From Mesocentrotus franciscanus (taxonomy: Eukaryota; Echinodermata; Echinoidea; Camarodonta; Strongylocentrotidae), in NCBI GenBank assembly GCA_037976565.1, contig CP137683.1:9368976-9432975 (forward strand): a DNA stretch of 64,000 bases. Direction: 5' to 3'. The translations under genes and the position numbers were made by a program. Under the pieces are notes generated by a model. That model saw only the letters and a program-made list of their open reading frames with translations, was not told where the DNA came from and did no database searches. Of the stretch, positions 23,801 through 38,100 are shown one piece after another (within the stretch, counting starts at the first letter, position 1; each line of letters starts with the position of its first letter).

Positions 23801-26800
23801 ATAACCCACACTTCCTGTTGAAATATCGCCAACACAAAGAAAAATGCATCGTATCTGATATATGAGTATTTATGATCTACCGTATAACAATAGCAATAAT
23901 TCATTACAATGCAAAGAACTATTAAGAAAACAAACTTCCATTCCAACCTCTCTGCTGGGTGAACATTCAGGATGTGAATAAAATAGCAATTAGACTTTGT
24001 TCAAAGGATGTTAATATGAGTCAACATCCAATCTGACTCGAGGTTTCTTTTCGCTAATGAGCGGATTCGGAGCTCCCTAATTTGATCTTATTGACACACC
24101 CAATGAAGCGTTCATCATTCATTTACTGTGTGGTGTGGGCTGTTTACAGGATGGCATGTTGACAGCCACTGTATTTTATTTGTCTTGATCATGCCAGCTA
24201 ACTTTCATTTGAGTGCACATGTAAATAAGGGTTCCACATGAATTGACAACTTCAAAGAAAAAACTCATTATAAAGTGGTTAAGAATGGTGTGATAGCCGG
24301 AAGGTAATTTTTGGTTAGGTGTTTATTTCAGTAAAAATTCCATGTAATGCATTGCCTCCACTTTGGAAAAAACATGTTCGCGCAAGTACTACAGTACGAG
24401 ATACATTTTTCACAAATTACAGTCTACAGTATACATTTCTTCCTCGTTTTATGTAGTAAATTAATTTTCTGCATCTACCTGTATAACACCAAGAGAAACA
24501 AAAACATTTTCGAGGATGGAAATACATTTTGATAATCAATGTAAACAGTGCTTGCTTTCAAGGAAAGTGCAAAAGAATGTGTTTTCTGCGCTCTTCCACA
24601 AATATAAAAAGAGGATTAAAAAAAAAAAAGTTCAGGTAAGTATCATGTTGATTAAACAGCCCATAGACAATGGTTTCATATGTTTACACAAACAACAAAG
24701 ATAGTGCCCCTCAAGAATGGCAAAAGATTTATAATTTCAAGAAAGAAAAAGATAAATGACATGCTTACTAAAATTTCACAGTCAATGTTTTTACACAAAG
24801 GACAAAGATGGTTCATGGTATACTGTAATAATGATAATAAAAACGTTGCTTATATTATCAGACATTTCTTTATTAAATGCTAATCTTGAGCTCTGGTATG
24901 GGAATTGTATTTTGAGAAAAAATTGCTATGATTTATTCTGGATTGTTTGTCCTGCAGTAGATTGGTTGTTTTAACCAGTGAAATAAAAATCACAACTCCC
25001 ATTTGCACATAGTGACCTGTGTTAAGCACATGGTATCGGGCGCCTACTTACCTGGACTTCCTTATCTTTCTATGCTCATTACTCATCCACTACCGGGTAT
25101 ACCTTTTCTACCAAAAGTGTTTGGCACATGTCATTTATTTGTAATCTTGAACATTCAGTAAGTTTCGTTGGATTCTGTGAGAATTAATTCTCAATATTTA
25201 CCAGAACTCAAGCTTGTCTTTAAGTGTGTACTGATGCATGCAAGTAACTTTAATAAAGAGATAGTTGTCACCTTGTCTGGCTTCGATAGTGAATCGCCAA
25301 GACGCTCTGATCATGCTTCCCTAATCAAAGTCAATTGCCAAACCAGATTCCCTGCCGAAGGCTCGTTTCTAATGACTCTGTCACAGAATGAGATCATAGA
25401 GAGAGACCAAGTTCCTTGATGCGTAGACCAGACTGACGGGCCATTTACACCAGAGAAAATTTATATGAAAATGTTGTACAAAAGAGACATATTATAAACA
25501 CAGAATATGAATATGGTAGGAAGGAACATTGGTTATTGTATAAAGAAAAGCTTGGGAAATCAGTTTACTCTGTACATGTATATACATGTACCGTGTACAT
25601 GTACATATACACTGTATATGTATATACATTGTACAAAGTACATTATATTTACTGTCAGCAAATATGATGTGGGCACTGCTAGTACTTCTGGGGGGTGTTT
25701 CACAAAGACTAAGATCGACTTTAAGTTGGAATTACTGTAACTATGGCAGGCCGTTCATGTCACTGTTTGCTCTCACCATTTAGTGGCATTGGTCTCTCAA
25801 TTAAGGGACGTACAAATGATGGTCACAAATCTACAGAATTTACATTTTTTGATAATTAATTATTGAAGGAAAAAATATTATCTTAAAGATCGTAATGGTG
25901 AGAACAAACAGTGGCATGAACGGCCTGCCATAGTTAAGTTCAACTTAAAGTTGATCTTATTCTTTGTGAAACACCCCCCTGGCATTGGTTATTCTAGCAC
26001 ATTCTCGCGATCGATCTTGCCCAGCTACTGCATTTTTTGTTACATTAGATTGATACGGGATATGGACCCTATTTTTTTATTTGAAAGAATATGTAAACCT
26101 GTCTTTGGCTCGGTATTTGACGTTTTCGTTGTTCAGGCTACATTTACATGAACATGTACAGTACATGTAGATTAAAAAATGAATTACACAAAGTACTTAT
26201 GACATGTAGCTGTATACTTGTAAATTTTGCTTGTGTGAATGGGGAGAAAGCCAGTGCCTTATACCTCGTTACACACATGGTGTCTGTATGTCTCATTAGA
26301 GGTGCCTGGAGCCTGTGTCAGACTTCAAGAAGAAAGAAGTGTGAATGTTCGCATGCGTAATTTTTTTCCTCAAGGATACCCTTCATACAATATTATACGT
26401 GTACAATATATACATGTGTGTACAAGTGTACATGCACCCAGTTTGAAGATTTTCTAGATATCTTTAATTTATTCCTTTTTTCTTCATTTTCCCCTCAAAA
26501 AGTTGAAATAATTCACAGAGAAACAAGACTTACATGTATAATGTATTTTATAAAGGGTGCCTTTTTAATACAGAGGCGTCTTTGTTGGCAAAAGTCGCCG
26601 GACTGTGGATCAAATGATTTACAGTTCAAGTCTTGGCCAGAGTACTGATGCCTACTGAAAGATGCAATCTACATTGCTTCTCTCAACCCAGGTTTATAAA
26701 TGTGTAGGGAATACAAAGAATTTCATTGAATGATGGATCTCTTCTCAGAACGTACATGTATTTCGTTTGCTACATGTTATCTGAGCATGCATAATTTGAC

Positions 26801-29800
26801 GGCTTTCTTGGAAAATTTGGCAGAAATACCCTGTATTCAACTAACAATATGATTCATTGAAGAAAAAAAAAACAGAAGACTAGTAGGCCGATGTGAACAT
26901 GTTGGTATACATGTAGGCCCTACTAATGTGTCACTGTGAAATAACTACCAGCAAGTCTTTCAATTTAGCTGACGACACACGCAAAGAGTAACTCTACCTG
27001 TATTGCAGTTAAACAATTGATCGGTTCTAGCCAATTGCACCTTTTCACCATTAACGAACTGCCCGCAACTAAAAGTCATAGTTATATGTATGTATAAACC
27101 TTGAATGTACTATTCATCAATCACTATGCAACACCAGGATATGTACAGTACATGTATGCTGTATTCACCAAAATGACAATTCTGCCCAATTGTAAATATA
27201 CTTTTTTTATCTTGTGTACATCATGAATTTTTTTTTACAAATATATATTGGTAGTAGAGCATGCTGAAAAATGTTGGAAAATAATAAGTGGGTATTAAAG
27301 TCTGAGCTGCATGAATTTTTCCCACATACATGTACATTATACAATAATTATATTTGCTTATATAGCGCCTAACACTTACTTTATCAGAAGTCTCTAAGCG
27401 CTCTACAATAATGCAGCATAATTACCCTTACCAATACACATCTACATCTACATGTATTAATTCACTCAAGCTGATAGCCTGAACATGATTAAATCAAACA
27501 AAACATCAAAAAAATTACGTTTTATGTCAAATTACGATTACAATTCCGTAATACAATTGAGTAATACTTGGTAACATTTGAGACATACCTTTGCACCCAT
27601 GACTCCTACGTGTACATGTATTATTAAACCTGTGTATAAAGACCGCTCAAGGTAAACATGAAAAAACTGTCTTTATAGGCAAATGGTTTTTATTTACAGG
27701 CTCCTTTAGTACAGCTTTCAATGAGAAACCCTATTCAAGGGAAATGAAAAATGTGGTCTTTATAGACAGGTTGTCTCTATACAGGTGTTTGCTACTAAAA
27801 CAAAGCAGGTTAACCGTATTATCAAATGTGTAGTATACCCTCTACTGTAGATGTGTAGCTTAATTAAGAAATGGTATCACTTCCAGTAATCTTGAAATCT
27901 TTATTTTTCTTCTATTTCAAAGAATTATACAGATGACACAGGCAACCCGCAGTGTGATTTAGCAAGCAGCCTGAGCCAGAGAGGCTGCTCACAAATCGTT
28001 GATCCAGACAGTACTATTAGAGTTATGATGGTAAGGCAATACCTGGTATTAAAGCCCCACTGCACTACTTGTAGCTACTTGCGCCCTCTATATAGCAAAC
28101 AATGCCTAATTGGTACCCGTTGGTCCCCCATGGTCCCCCTTTTCTTATGTCAAATGAGAGCTGATTTGATGAGATCACCACCTGTCAGTGACCACGCAGG
28201 GAGGTCTAATCCCTCCTTGCCAAAGTGCAGACAGGCTTTAAATGCCCTGGTCAGACCTCACCGTTGTCACCGATAATGATTGATAATGCATGTCTGTGTA
28301 CATGCATGTACATCATTTAACAATAACCATGATGATAAAAGGGATCATACATGTACGTGATTAATAAAGCCTTTTGGTACTATGACAATTATTATGGTAT
28401 TAAAGGCGATACATTGGATAGCCCTAGCCGGTCAGACCTCAACGAAAGTGATTGATTAAACGTGTTTGTAATACATAATTAAGCAGTAGCAATGATGATT
28501 AAAGGGATCACACATGAATGACAAAACCCTTTGGTACTACATGTATGAAAGTTATTATGGTAAAGCCAATACCCTGTAAAGCCCTGGTCAGACCTCACCG
28601 ATAATGCTAAGCTGTATTCATAAGTGAACAATGATACTGATAACAGTAAAAGTGGTCACTCGTGAACAAAGAAATTGTTTGGTTCTGTGACAGTTATAAT
28701 CATGTTAAGCCAATACCTTGTTCAGGGTTGTTTTGGGTTGTTCAAACGTCACCGATATGGCGATAATGATAACCTACATGTATATAATTATACAGGTATG
28801 TATTATAACGATAATGATTAAATGGTAACAATAAAAGTGGTCACATCTCGGCAATTAAATCGGTTGGATTCTGTCTACCAAGCACAAAGGACAATGCCCT
28901 CATGATTTCTTCAGATCTTACGTCGCATCAAAGGAGTAAAATATATTTAAAGGGAAATCCAACTTTGAATAGCGAGTTACTCTATAGGAAAGCAGAAAAA
29001 TCAGAGAAGTAGACTGGTGAAAGTTTGAATGAAATCGGACAAAATATGAGAAAGTCACGAATTTTTTAAAGTTGCAGTCACTATAGATATGGGCTCTTCA
29101 AATCGGCTGAATCTGTAATGTCTCTGTTTCCCCATTTGTTTCAACACGCAATGATTAAAAATTAAAGTTTAAAATAATATGTGACTCGGGATATTTTTTT
29201 TCTCTAAAGAGGACCTATCATAATATGCTATCCATGATATATTTTGAGTAGAGTCCGAAGGGAGAAGGAACTTCGGAGAAAAACAGAAATGAATTATATT
29301 TTTTTTACAAGACAAACAGGAGAGTTGTCAGTGTCTACATTGTACGTCAGAATCTCCGGACCAAATTGCCGATTTGAGATTCGCAGTTATATAGTGATCT
29401 CATACTTCAAACATTCATATTTCTCTTACTCTTGGTCCAATTTACTTAAAACTTTCACCATTTTGTTTATCTTATTTTTACTGCTTTCATAGAAATTAAG
29501 TGATTGTAAGGGTTCCGGTTGGATTGCCCTTCAGTATAGTGACAGGATAGGTATAGCGTACCCAGATCCCGTGTTATTTGTTCTTTAAAATTTGATGTAT
29601 TAGTCAAGTAACTTCCAATTTCATTACTTTTTGATATTGATGGTGTAAAACAAAAGTTTCCACATTCAAAACTTGTTGCCATGGTTATATATCTGTTGCT
29701 AGGATACACCTTTGAGTAATGCTGGCAGCACTCCACTGGGACAGGCAGTCCAGGTTAGACCACAGCAAGTTGAGCTCAAGCTCAGAAGGGGTAAGAATTC

Positions 29801-32800
29801 TTCACCTTTTCATTATTACAGTGAAACCTGTATATAAAGACCGCTCAAGGGGAACATGCAAAGTGGTCTTTATAGGCAGGTGGTCTTAATGTACCGGTTC
29901 CGTCAGTGCAGGTTTCAACGTAAAAACATTCAAGGGAAACAAAAAATGTGATCTTCATAGAGAGGTGGTCTTTCTATAAAGGTGGTCGCTGATCAGGTTT
30001 GACTGTACATGTACGTGACGCCTCTTCAAATTATCAGAAATAATGAAAGTACAGTCAAACCTGTCTATTAAGGCTGCCCAAGGGAAACAGAAAGAATGGC
30101 CTCTGTAGACAGGTGGCCTTTAAAGAGAGGTGGCTTCTGGTGGCTACTAAGACAGGTTGAACTATACATTTCCTAAAGAATTAGGATACGCTTGGGCTCC
30201 TTTTGAGAGCTACAGGGCTATTTCAGTTGTTGCAGGGTTCAAATGTATATTATCAAAGAATTAAAACAGTTGTATCATACATTTGGGGGGATCTATTTGA
30301 CTGAAATCAACTTTTGCACTCATCCCCTGAAATGATAGACAGAAACCATGTGTATAAGATGAAGGCAATGATCTTTTGTTGTTTTTTTCAATTAGAAAAA
30401 AGAAACTCAAGTATGTTTCCTCATTTTTATGAGAGTTTTGTTCAACAACTTCCTGTATTATTATTTTAAACTTGGTTTCCATCTCCTTTTGTTTGAAGAA
30501 CACTACCAAACAAATCTCCATATTAATTTCAAATATAAGCAAATTATTTACTGGCTCCCGAAGCATATTTCTCTCTCTCTCTCTCTCTTCTTTTTTCTTT
30601 TCTTTATTTTTGTGCCAAATACATGTAAGGTGATGAACTTCAAGGGGAAATCCTTTCCGGAAACAAAGTGACTCTGATAAAAGCAGAAAATGAGAGATAC
30701 AGATCAGTTAAAAGTTTTCAGGAAAATCTGATAAAGAATGTTGAAAAGTCACACAGTTTTTCTAAGTTGTGACTAATTAGACATGAATTGGCAACTCTGT
30801 AATTTTCCTTGCAAGCAGTTGTCCCTTTATTTTGGAGCGAGAAATAATTGATATTGTGTGTGTGGGGGGATGGGGTGGGGTGGGGTTGTTCCCCAAAAAA
30901 CGTTTTATCCAACTTTTGTCTCATTTGACACTTGTAGCCCTCTTGAAGAAGAAGGCTATTAAAAGATAGAGAGGAATGGAAAAAGAATTAAAGAGGACTC
31001 TGATGTCTGGACTTGCCTATGGCAGATAACCCGAGGGAGAGCCCTCTATAAAACAGATTAAAAAAAAAAAATTGTTTACATATTTTTAAATTAACAACCA
31101 AGGTGAAGGATACTTCTAACATTTCTCAGTCCAAAACAAATGAAGAGCTACTGGCTAATGGATCATAGAGTTTCCAGTTTGTGTTTGTTTGAACATTCAG
31201 ATTTTCCTCAAATGTCACTGATTTTGTCAAGTTTTATCTGTGTTAAGAGTATTAATCAGCTTTTTTGTTTTTACATTTTATAAAACATCAAAACCTGTCT
31301 TTAAAGACCACTCAAGGTAGATAAGAGTCAGGGATCTTTAAAAGCAGGTGGTCTTTAGGTACAGGTTTTTTTTGTTCACATTTCAGCAACAAACAGTATT
31401 CCAGGGAAACAGAAAATGTGGTCTTTATAGACAGGTGGTCTTCCTATACAGCTGATCTATAAAGCAGATCTATAAAGCAGGTTTCACTGTACAAAATTAA
31501 TAACGATTTTATTTTTATTTTTTATTTTTTTTTATTAATTTTTTTATTAATTTATTTTTATAAAATAAAACAAATACGAATTCTGCCTTTCCAACTTGTT
31601 ATGAGGATGAGCTTCCCCTTTAAGACTTTCACAACAAAGAGAGGGGAAATAAGGGGGAGAAAAACATTGCTTTGGCTGTGTTTGCTGGGTGGTGAAACTT
31701 TCAATTGGTTCTCACACTCAAGCGAAGTTGACAGACAAGGGTCCCGGTAAGGGCTTGACTTGATTCAATTAATATTTCCTGATGCTAGGGTTATTAATAT
31801 CTACATGTGTGATAATAGTTTGTGAGGGATTGCACAGGGGGACGCGATATTGTGTACAGTATGTGCAACAAGTCTGTGTGTCCGTGTGTCCGTGTGTGTG
31901 TATGTGTGGGGGTGTGATGGTAATGGAGTAAAGCATGTACTGTGAACAAGTTGCAACCACCTGAATAAGTTTTCGAGCATTGTTTTAGTGCCTTGTTCTT
32001 TTAATGAATTAAATTCAGTTTGTTTCTTTGCTTAAAATCCAAATACAATTACAAAAAAAACATACACGATAGGCCTATATATGTAATGTAACAGTTTTTA
32101 GCAATACAAACAATTAATTTTTCTTCAAAGTTAGTATTTTGGACAAAAATGAAAGTTAGCTTGTGTGTAAACATGTAGATCTGTTTAAACCTGCCCGAAA
32201 AAAGCAATGTTTAAAAAAAAAATCAGTGAAATAGATTTCATTTAGCATGTTTTAAAGAAAATGTGCCTCTACAAAATAATGTACACTGTATTTAGGTGAT
32301 GTTGTTGTTTCTTTGATAGTGTTTTTCAAAAAAAAAAATACTTGGGATGATTTTAAAGTTCTTTTATCACATCCAAAGGTAAAATTTATCTGTAACAGTT
32401 TCGATGTCTAGAGTTCAGACATCCCCCTCAGATGCTAATTGGCAGACTCGGGGATGTTATGATCACCTACAGTACATTTACATTGTAATTATTTCAAATG
32501 TAGTTATTCCCTCAAATGATTTTTAGCCACCAAGTAATTTAATGGTACTTTTAAACTTGTCACATTGTTTCAGTTTTGCATTTGATCGGCTTAATTGCCA
32601 TTTTGTCAGACTAAATATCCATTGATTGTGCATTTTCTTGGAAAACAGACAATACTGTACACGCTGTATCATTAGTGGGATACATGTTCATTCATTTTAC
32701 TTTGAATTTAAAGGGGAAGTCCACCACCCTGACATTCAGTTGGGTTTCTATAGGAACACAAAAATGAGAGAAGCAAATTAGTGAAAGTGTTGAGCTCAGA

Positions 32801-35151
32801 GGGCAATGATGGTGATTGTGATTGCTTTTATAGTTGTTGTAGATGGCATTGTTGTTAGTTATGTACATGTATGTATTTATTTATTTGTTTTCATTATGTT
32901 CATCTTCTTCTTCTTCTTCTTCTTCTTCTTCTTCTTCTTCTTCTTCTTCTTCTTCTTCTTCTTCTTCTTCTTCTTCTTCTTCTTCTTCTTCTTCTTCTCC
33001 TTCTCCTTTTCCTTCTTTGCTTTCTTTCTCTTTCTTCTCCTTCTTCTTCTACTTCTTCTTCTTCTACTTCTTCTCCTTCTTCTTCTTCTTCTTCTTCTTC
33101 TTCTTCTCCTCCTCCTCCTCCTCCTCCTCCTTCTTCTTCTTCTTCTCCTTCTCCTTCTTCTTCTCCTTCTTCTTCTTCTTCTTCTCCTCCTCCTCCTCCT
33201 CCTCCTCCTCCTTCTTCTTCTTCTCCTTCTTCTTCTTCTTCTTCTTCTTCTTCTCCTCCTCCTCCTTCACTTCCTCCTTCACTTCCTCCTTCACTTCCTC
33301 CTCCTTATTGACGTTTCTACTATTACTACTACTACTACTAATACTACTACTACTACTACACCTCTTCTACTGCACTACTACTATTACTATTACTACTACT
33401 ACTACTATTACTACTACTACTACATCAATGTATTTGTTTTCATTAAATTCAGATACATGTACCTCTTCTCTTGATCTTGACAGGAAAGCCTGTGGTTATG
33501 ACGCTCCAGGTCCGACAAGCCGAGGATTACCCGGTGGATCTCTACTATGTGATGGATCTCTCCAAATCCATGGAGGACGATCTCTCCAAACTTATGGACC
33601 TTGGAGATATTCTAGGTATGTATATACAGTGAAACCTGTCTATAAAGACCGCTCAAGAGAGACAAGAAAAGTGGTCTTTACAGGCAGGTGGTCTATATGT
33701 ACAGGTTTCTGTAATACAGATATCAAAGGCAAAGTCAATTCGAGGGAAATTTTTAAAAATGTGGTCTTTATAGACTGGTGATCATTCTATACAAGTCAGG
33801 TGGTCGCTAAAGCAGATCCGACTGTACATGTATGTACTGTAGATGTATATAAGTCGTTTTTTGTCGGTAGCAGAATCGTAAAGAACTTGCATTAAAATTG
33901 CTCATATTTCCTCGAAAACAGAAAGAAATATGTGTACATCATATTCTCATCTTTGGTGGTACATACCAACATTACAGCAAATACTTGGACCCGTTTCACA
34001 AAGCCTTTTTTTCAATGACAAATTACAAAAATCAGTGACAAATCTGCTGATAACCAATCAGAAGCAAGGATTTCACTAGCTTATAACAAAAACTGTCATT
34101 TGTCACTGATGACAAGTTTTGTGAAATGGGGCCCTGTAATTTCATCCACATGTGATAGGCTATCCTTAAATTTCCCTAAATTTCCCCTGAAACTATATAT
34201 TCTATAGTTTTATTGATATAATTTGGTTCCTAGATTTCTATCCAATCCTATTTCTTTTGACATTTAGAAAGTATCATATCCTTTATCCATCTTCTTCATT
34301 ACAAACTCTTTGCAGCAAGCGAGATGAAAAACATCACAAGCAATTTCAGACTTGGTTTCGGATCATTTGTTGATAAGACTGTGATGCCCTATGTCAGTAC
34401 AGTGCCTGAAAAGTAAGTAAAAAATTACCTCATATTAATCATTCAATTCCAATTACATAGCTACATACATGTATACATGTACTACCTTCTAACATTTAAA
34501 TATAATACCGTTAAGATAAATATATATCATATTATTATTATTATGATATATGTATCAAGCCCAAAATACTGTGAAACATGATAATGATAATAATAACACT
34601 AATAATGTTCTGGATTTATATAGTGCACAATACATCTATTACAGATATATTGTTGCCCCGGTCATTGGATTTAGGCTTGCCCACATACAATGTATGCACC
34701 TTCTCCACTACCTGGGGAGCATTCCAGCCAGGCAGCTTTTTTACAGACACTCACAACACTAAACAATCGACAATGATTTTCACATGATCAAACAGTACGT
34801 GTAATAAGGGTAAAGGAGTATCCCGTAAACAGACTGGCTTCAACTCCTGTCGACCCGTCGCCCCACACCTACGGAACAAACTCCCTGCATTTCTGAGAAA
34901 TAGTACTTTGCTTGACTTCTTCAAACAACATCTGAAAAAACACACCTAAAATTCTCAATTTGTCATTAGACCAAGGGACAGCACCTTGTTATCCTCTGGA
35001 AAAGGCGCTATATAGATCCAGTTGTTATTATTATTTTTACTATTATCATTATTATTATTGTTGTTATTGTTGTTGTTGTTGTTGTTATTATTTTTATATA
35101 TCATCATCATTATTATTATCATCATTATCATTCTTATCATTATTATCATTA

Positions 35152-35193
<42 letters not shown>

Positions 35194-38100
35194 CAGTAGT
35201 AGGAGTAGTAGGAGTAGTATTATTGTTATTATTATTTCACTGCATCAGATCACTTGAAATCATTTTAGGGGATAGTGTGTACGTAGATCAATTAAATTGA
35301 ATGGAAATTGCGTGAGTTGACTTCCTCAAAGTTTTTCATATCACTTTCACTTGGGTGTGTGAATCATCGAGGCGCTATATAGATCCAGTTGTTATTATTA
35401 TTATTTTTAACATTAGTAGTAGGCCTAGTAGTAGTAGTAGTAGGAGTAGTATTATTGTTATTATTATTTCACTGCATCAGATCACTTGAAATCATTTTAG
35501 GGGATAGTGTGCATGTAGATCAATTAAATTGAATGGAAATTACGTGAGTTGACTTCCTCAAAGTTTTTCATATCACTTTCACTTGGGTGTGTGAATCGAG
35601 ATCTATGGTGATAACCAAACTTGATATGTTATAAATAGAGGAAGTGGGTTCTTACATGTTTTTTGCAGTATGGAGTATTAAGTAGTGCATAAATAAGGGA
35701 AATAACAAGAATGGCATCGCATTGTTCCAGCCACTATTACTGTAACAGTGCAGGGGGGACCAGCCTGTACATTACTATTGGTTGGTGATATGCAGAAATT
35801 CAATTCCGTAAAGAATTTTGAGGAGAAAAAAACAAGTGAATATTAAAGTTCATGTAGGTTCCCCCAACTGGCCATGTATCTGCAATGTATAACCTTGAGA
35901 AAACTGGACTTTGACAAGAGAAAAAGCTTTGAGAGTATTTGCATACATGCATTTAAACCACTCAAAAAAAGTTCTGCACTTCAAGTTTTAGCATCAATAT
36001 CCTGCTCATTACTATGTTATCATACTTGATGTTGGCATCATTGGAAATCCTGTTTATTTCCCTTTACAATAATGTCCCAAATATAATGATTATGCAATCA
36101 CGGGGGGAGCAGTACACCTGAAGATACATGTAGGGCCAAGTCATCAGTGAAATGTTGCAAATGCATTGTTATTGTCAATAGGGAATTCTTCATTTTTTAT
36201 TTGAAGGTGGATTGTGTTTTAAAGGAATAACAATGCATTTTACAACATTTCCCTTTTACTTGGCCCCATATTCAGGTGTCCTGCAGAGTCCATGATTACA
36301 TTATCATTACCAATGGGGCATTATTGTCACGGGAATAAACCAATTTTTCAATGATACCAACGTCAAATATGATAATTTATCATCGAGACATTTTTTCAAT
36401 GCTAAAACTTGGATTGTTGAACTTTTTCGAGGAGTTTAGATCAAAAGAGGATCAACAGAAATCATGTTTCCTTATCTTTCAGATTGATTGCACCCTGTAC
36501 TGGATGTGAGGCTCCATACGGATTCAAGAATGTACTCCCGTTGAATGAGAACACAAACAGATTTTCAGTGAGTTTTAGTTAATTTGCTTTGTTGAAAGCG
36601 CTTTTATAACTCCATTTGCTCCTTTTCTTTAATGTTTTTTGTTGTTGTTTTGTTATCACATTATGGATCCAGGGCCCTGTTTCATAAAACTTGTTATCAA
36701 TAACAAGGTACGATATATGTTATAAGCTACTGGACATCCTTGCATTTGATAGGCTTTAAACAGATTTGTGATAGATCTGTGGGAGTTGTTATTGATAACA
36801 CGTTTTATGAAACAGGCCCCTGATTGCTTCCACTTTTAATGATACTACATGTCATGTACAAAGTCCATAACAAACATTGCGCTGCATAAAGCAAATATGA
36901 TTAAAGACAAAATACATATATATTCCTAGAATGTAAATACATTTTAAAATAACTGAATGAAGAGGACCAGGTAGATTTTCAGTAAACGTTCTCTAATTTG
37001 CATTGTAAGTGGGTGTCTGAATGATGAAATGTGATAGTCTGTTTTAAAGCCCCTCTGCTCTAGTTTGGCCAGGAGGGATTAGAGGGATTAGCGTGGTCAC
37101 TGACAGGTTGGTATCTCATCAACTCAGCTCTCAATTAACATAAGAAAAAGAGGATCATGGGGGACCAACATGCACCGCTTAGGCATTGTTTTCTATATAG
37201 AGGGAGCAAGTAGCTACAAGTAGTACAGTGGGGCTTGAAAGATTTGTCCCTGCAAGTTATAAAATATTTAAAAATCTAAATATTTCTTGTTCTTTGTCTT
37301 TATTTGTAATAGGAAACGGTGATGAACCAGAGGGCTTCAGGTAACCTGGATGCCCCCGAGGGAGGCATGGATGCTCTCATGCAAATCACAGTCTGTGGGG
37401 TAAGACTACATTTTTTTCCTTCCATCATTTATTAATTGAATAATTCTTACAGTACATGAAAAACACATAGTTATAATGATTACAAAGAAAAACACATAAT
37501 TATACTTATATCACAAAATTAATTATATACCTTTTTTAACATACTGTAATTGACATTTTTTTCTAGAGGTGATACTTTTCAACATCTGCCCTCCATAATA
37601 TTCCCTTTAAATATTAAGACTACATTCAGTGCTCTATTCATGAAAAGGAGAATGCAAATCCAACAGACAATGGCTGATAATCTTATTAAAAACTGTCAGC
37701 CAGTTAAAAATATCTTGTTTCATTTTGCTTTAAAGAGAAGGCTGAGTTCTGGCAAAGCTGACAAATAATTTTAATATTTTCTTTACTTTTATGTCAGTTT
37801 GGAAGAATATCGTAGAAGAAATGTTTCCTGATTGCACACGTCCACGATCATCTCCTTGCAATCTGCCGTTGTTCATAAATAACTTTTTATTAATTATTTT
37901 TACATACAGAATTTTGAACTTAATTTATTTTTCTTCAACAATAGAGCCAAATAGGATGGAGAGAGAATGCAAGACATCTTGTTATCTACACCACGGATTC
38001 TTCCTTCCACTATGCCGGAGACGGAAAGGTATGTAACATATTTATTTGAAATTCTATCTATCTATCTATCCGTCTATCTATCTATGTCCCATAGCTCGGA

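Larger units (their letters stand above)
21774..27922 (+). other. Intron 2 (6.1 kb)
   Basis: GT-AG, phase 0. Contains small tandem duplications at 22452-22556 and 23530-23880, a full SINE at 23087-23367, an alternating TACATGTA cluster at 25570-25640, a foldback MITE at 25687-25980, a decayed SINE at 26569-26720, a SINE tail at 27340-27420 and a CTGTxTATAAAGACC repeat at 27628-27803. I see nothing specific in 23890-25560 apart from weak repeats. Confidence 0.8.
29791..33483 (+). other. Intron 4 (3.7 kb)
   Basis: GT-AG, phase 1. It contains the two 'AAAGACC' elements, a family 2 MITE with ends near 30640 and 31605 (CTTCCCCTTTAA), a fourth 'AAAGACC' element at 31286-31492, another family 2 start at 32710, and the long CTT/CCT and ACT repeats next to exon 5. 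31630-32700 shows nothing else I can name. Confidence 0.8.

Noticed and set aside
32806..33781. Open frames of 146-312 codons rich in Leu, Ser and Phe
   Set aside because: Translation of (CTT)n/(CCT)n and (ACT)n repeats. The longest also runs through exon 5 in the wrong frame.
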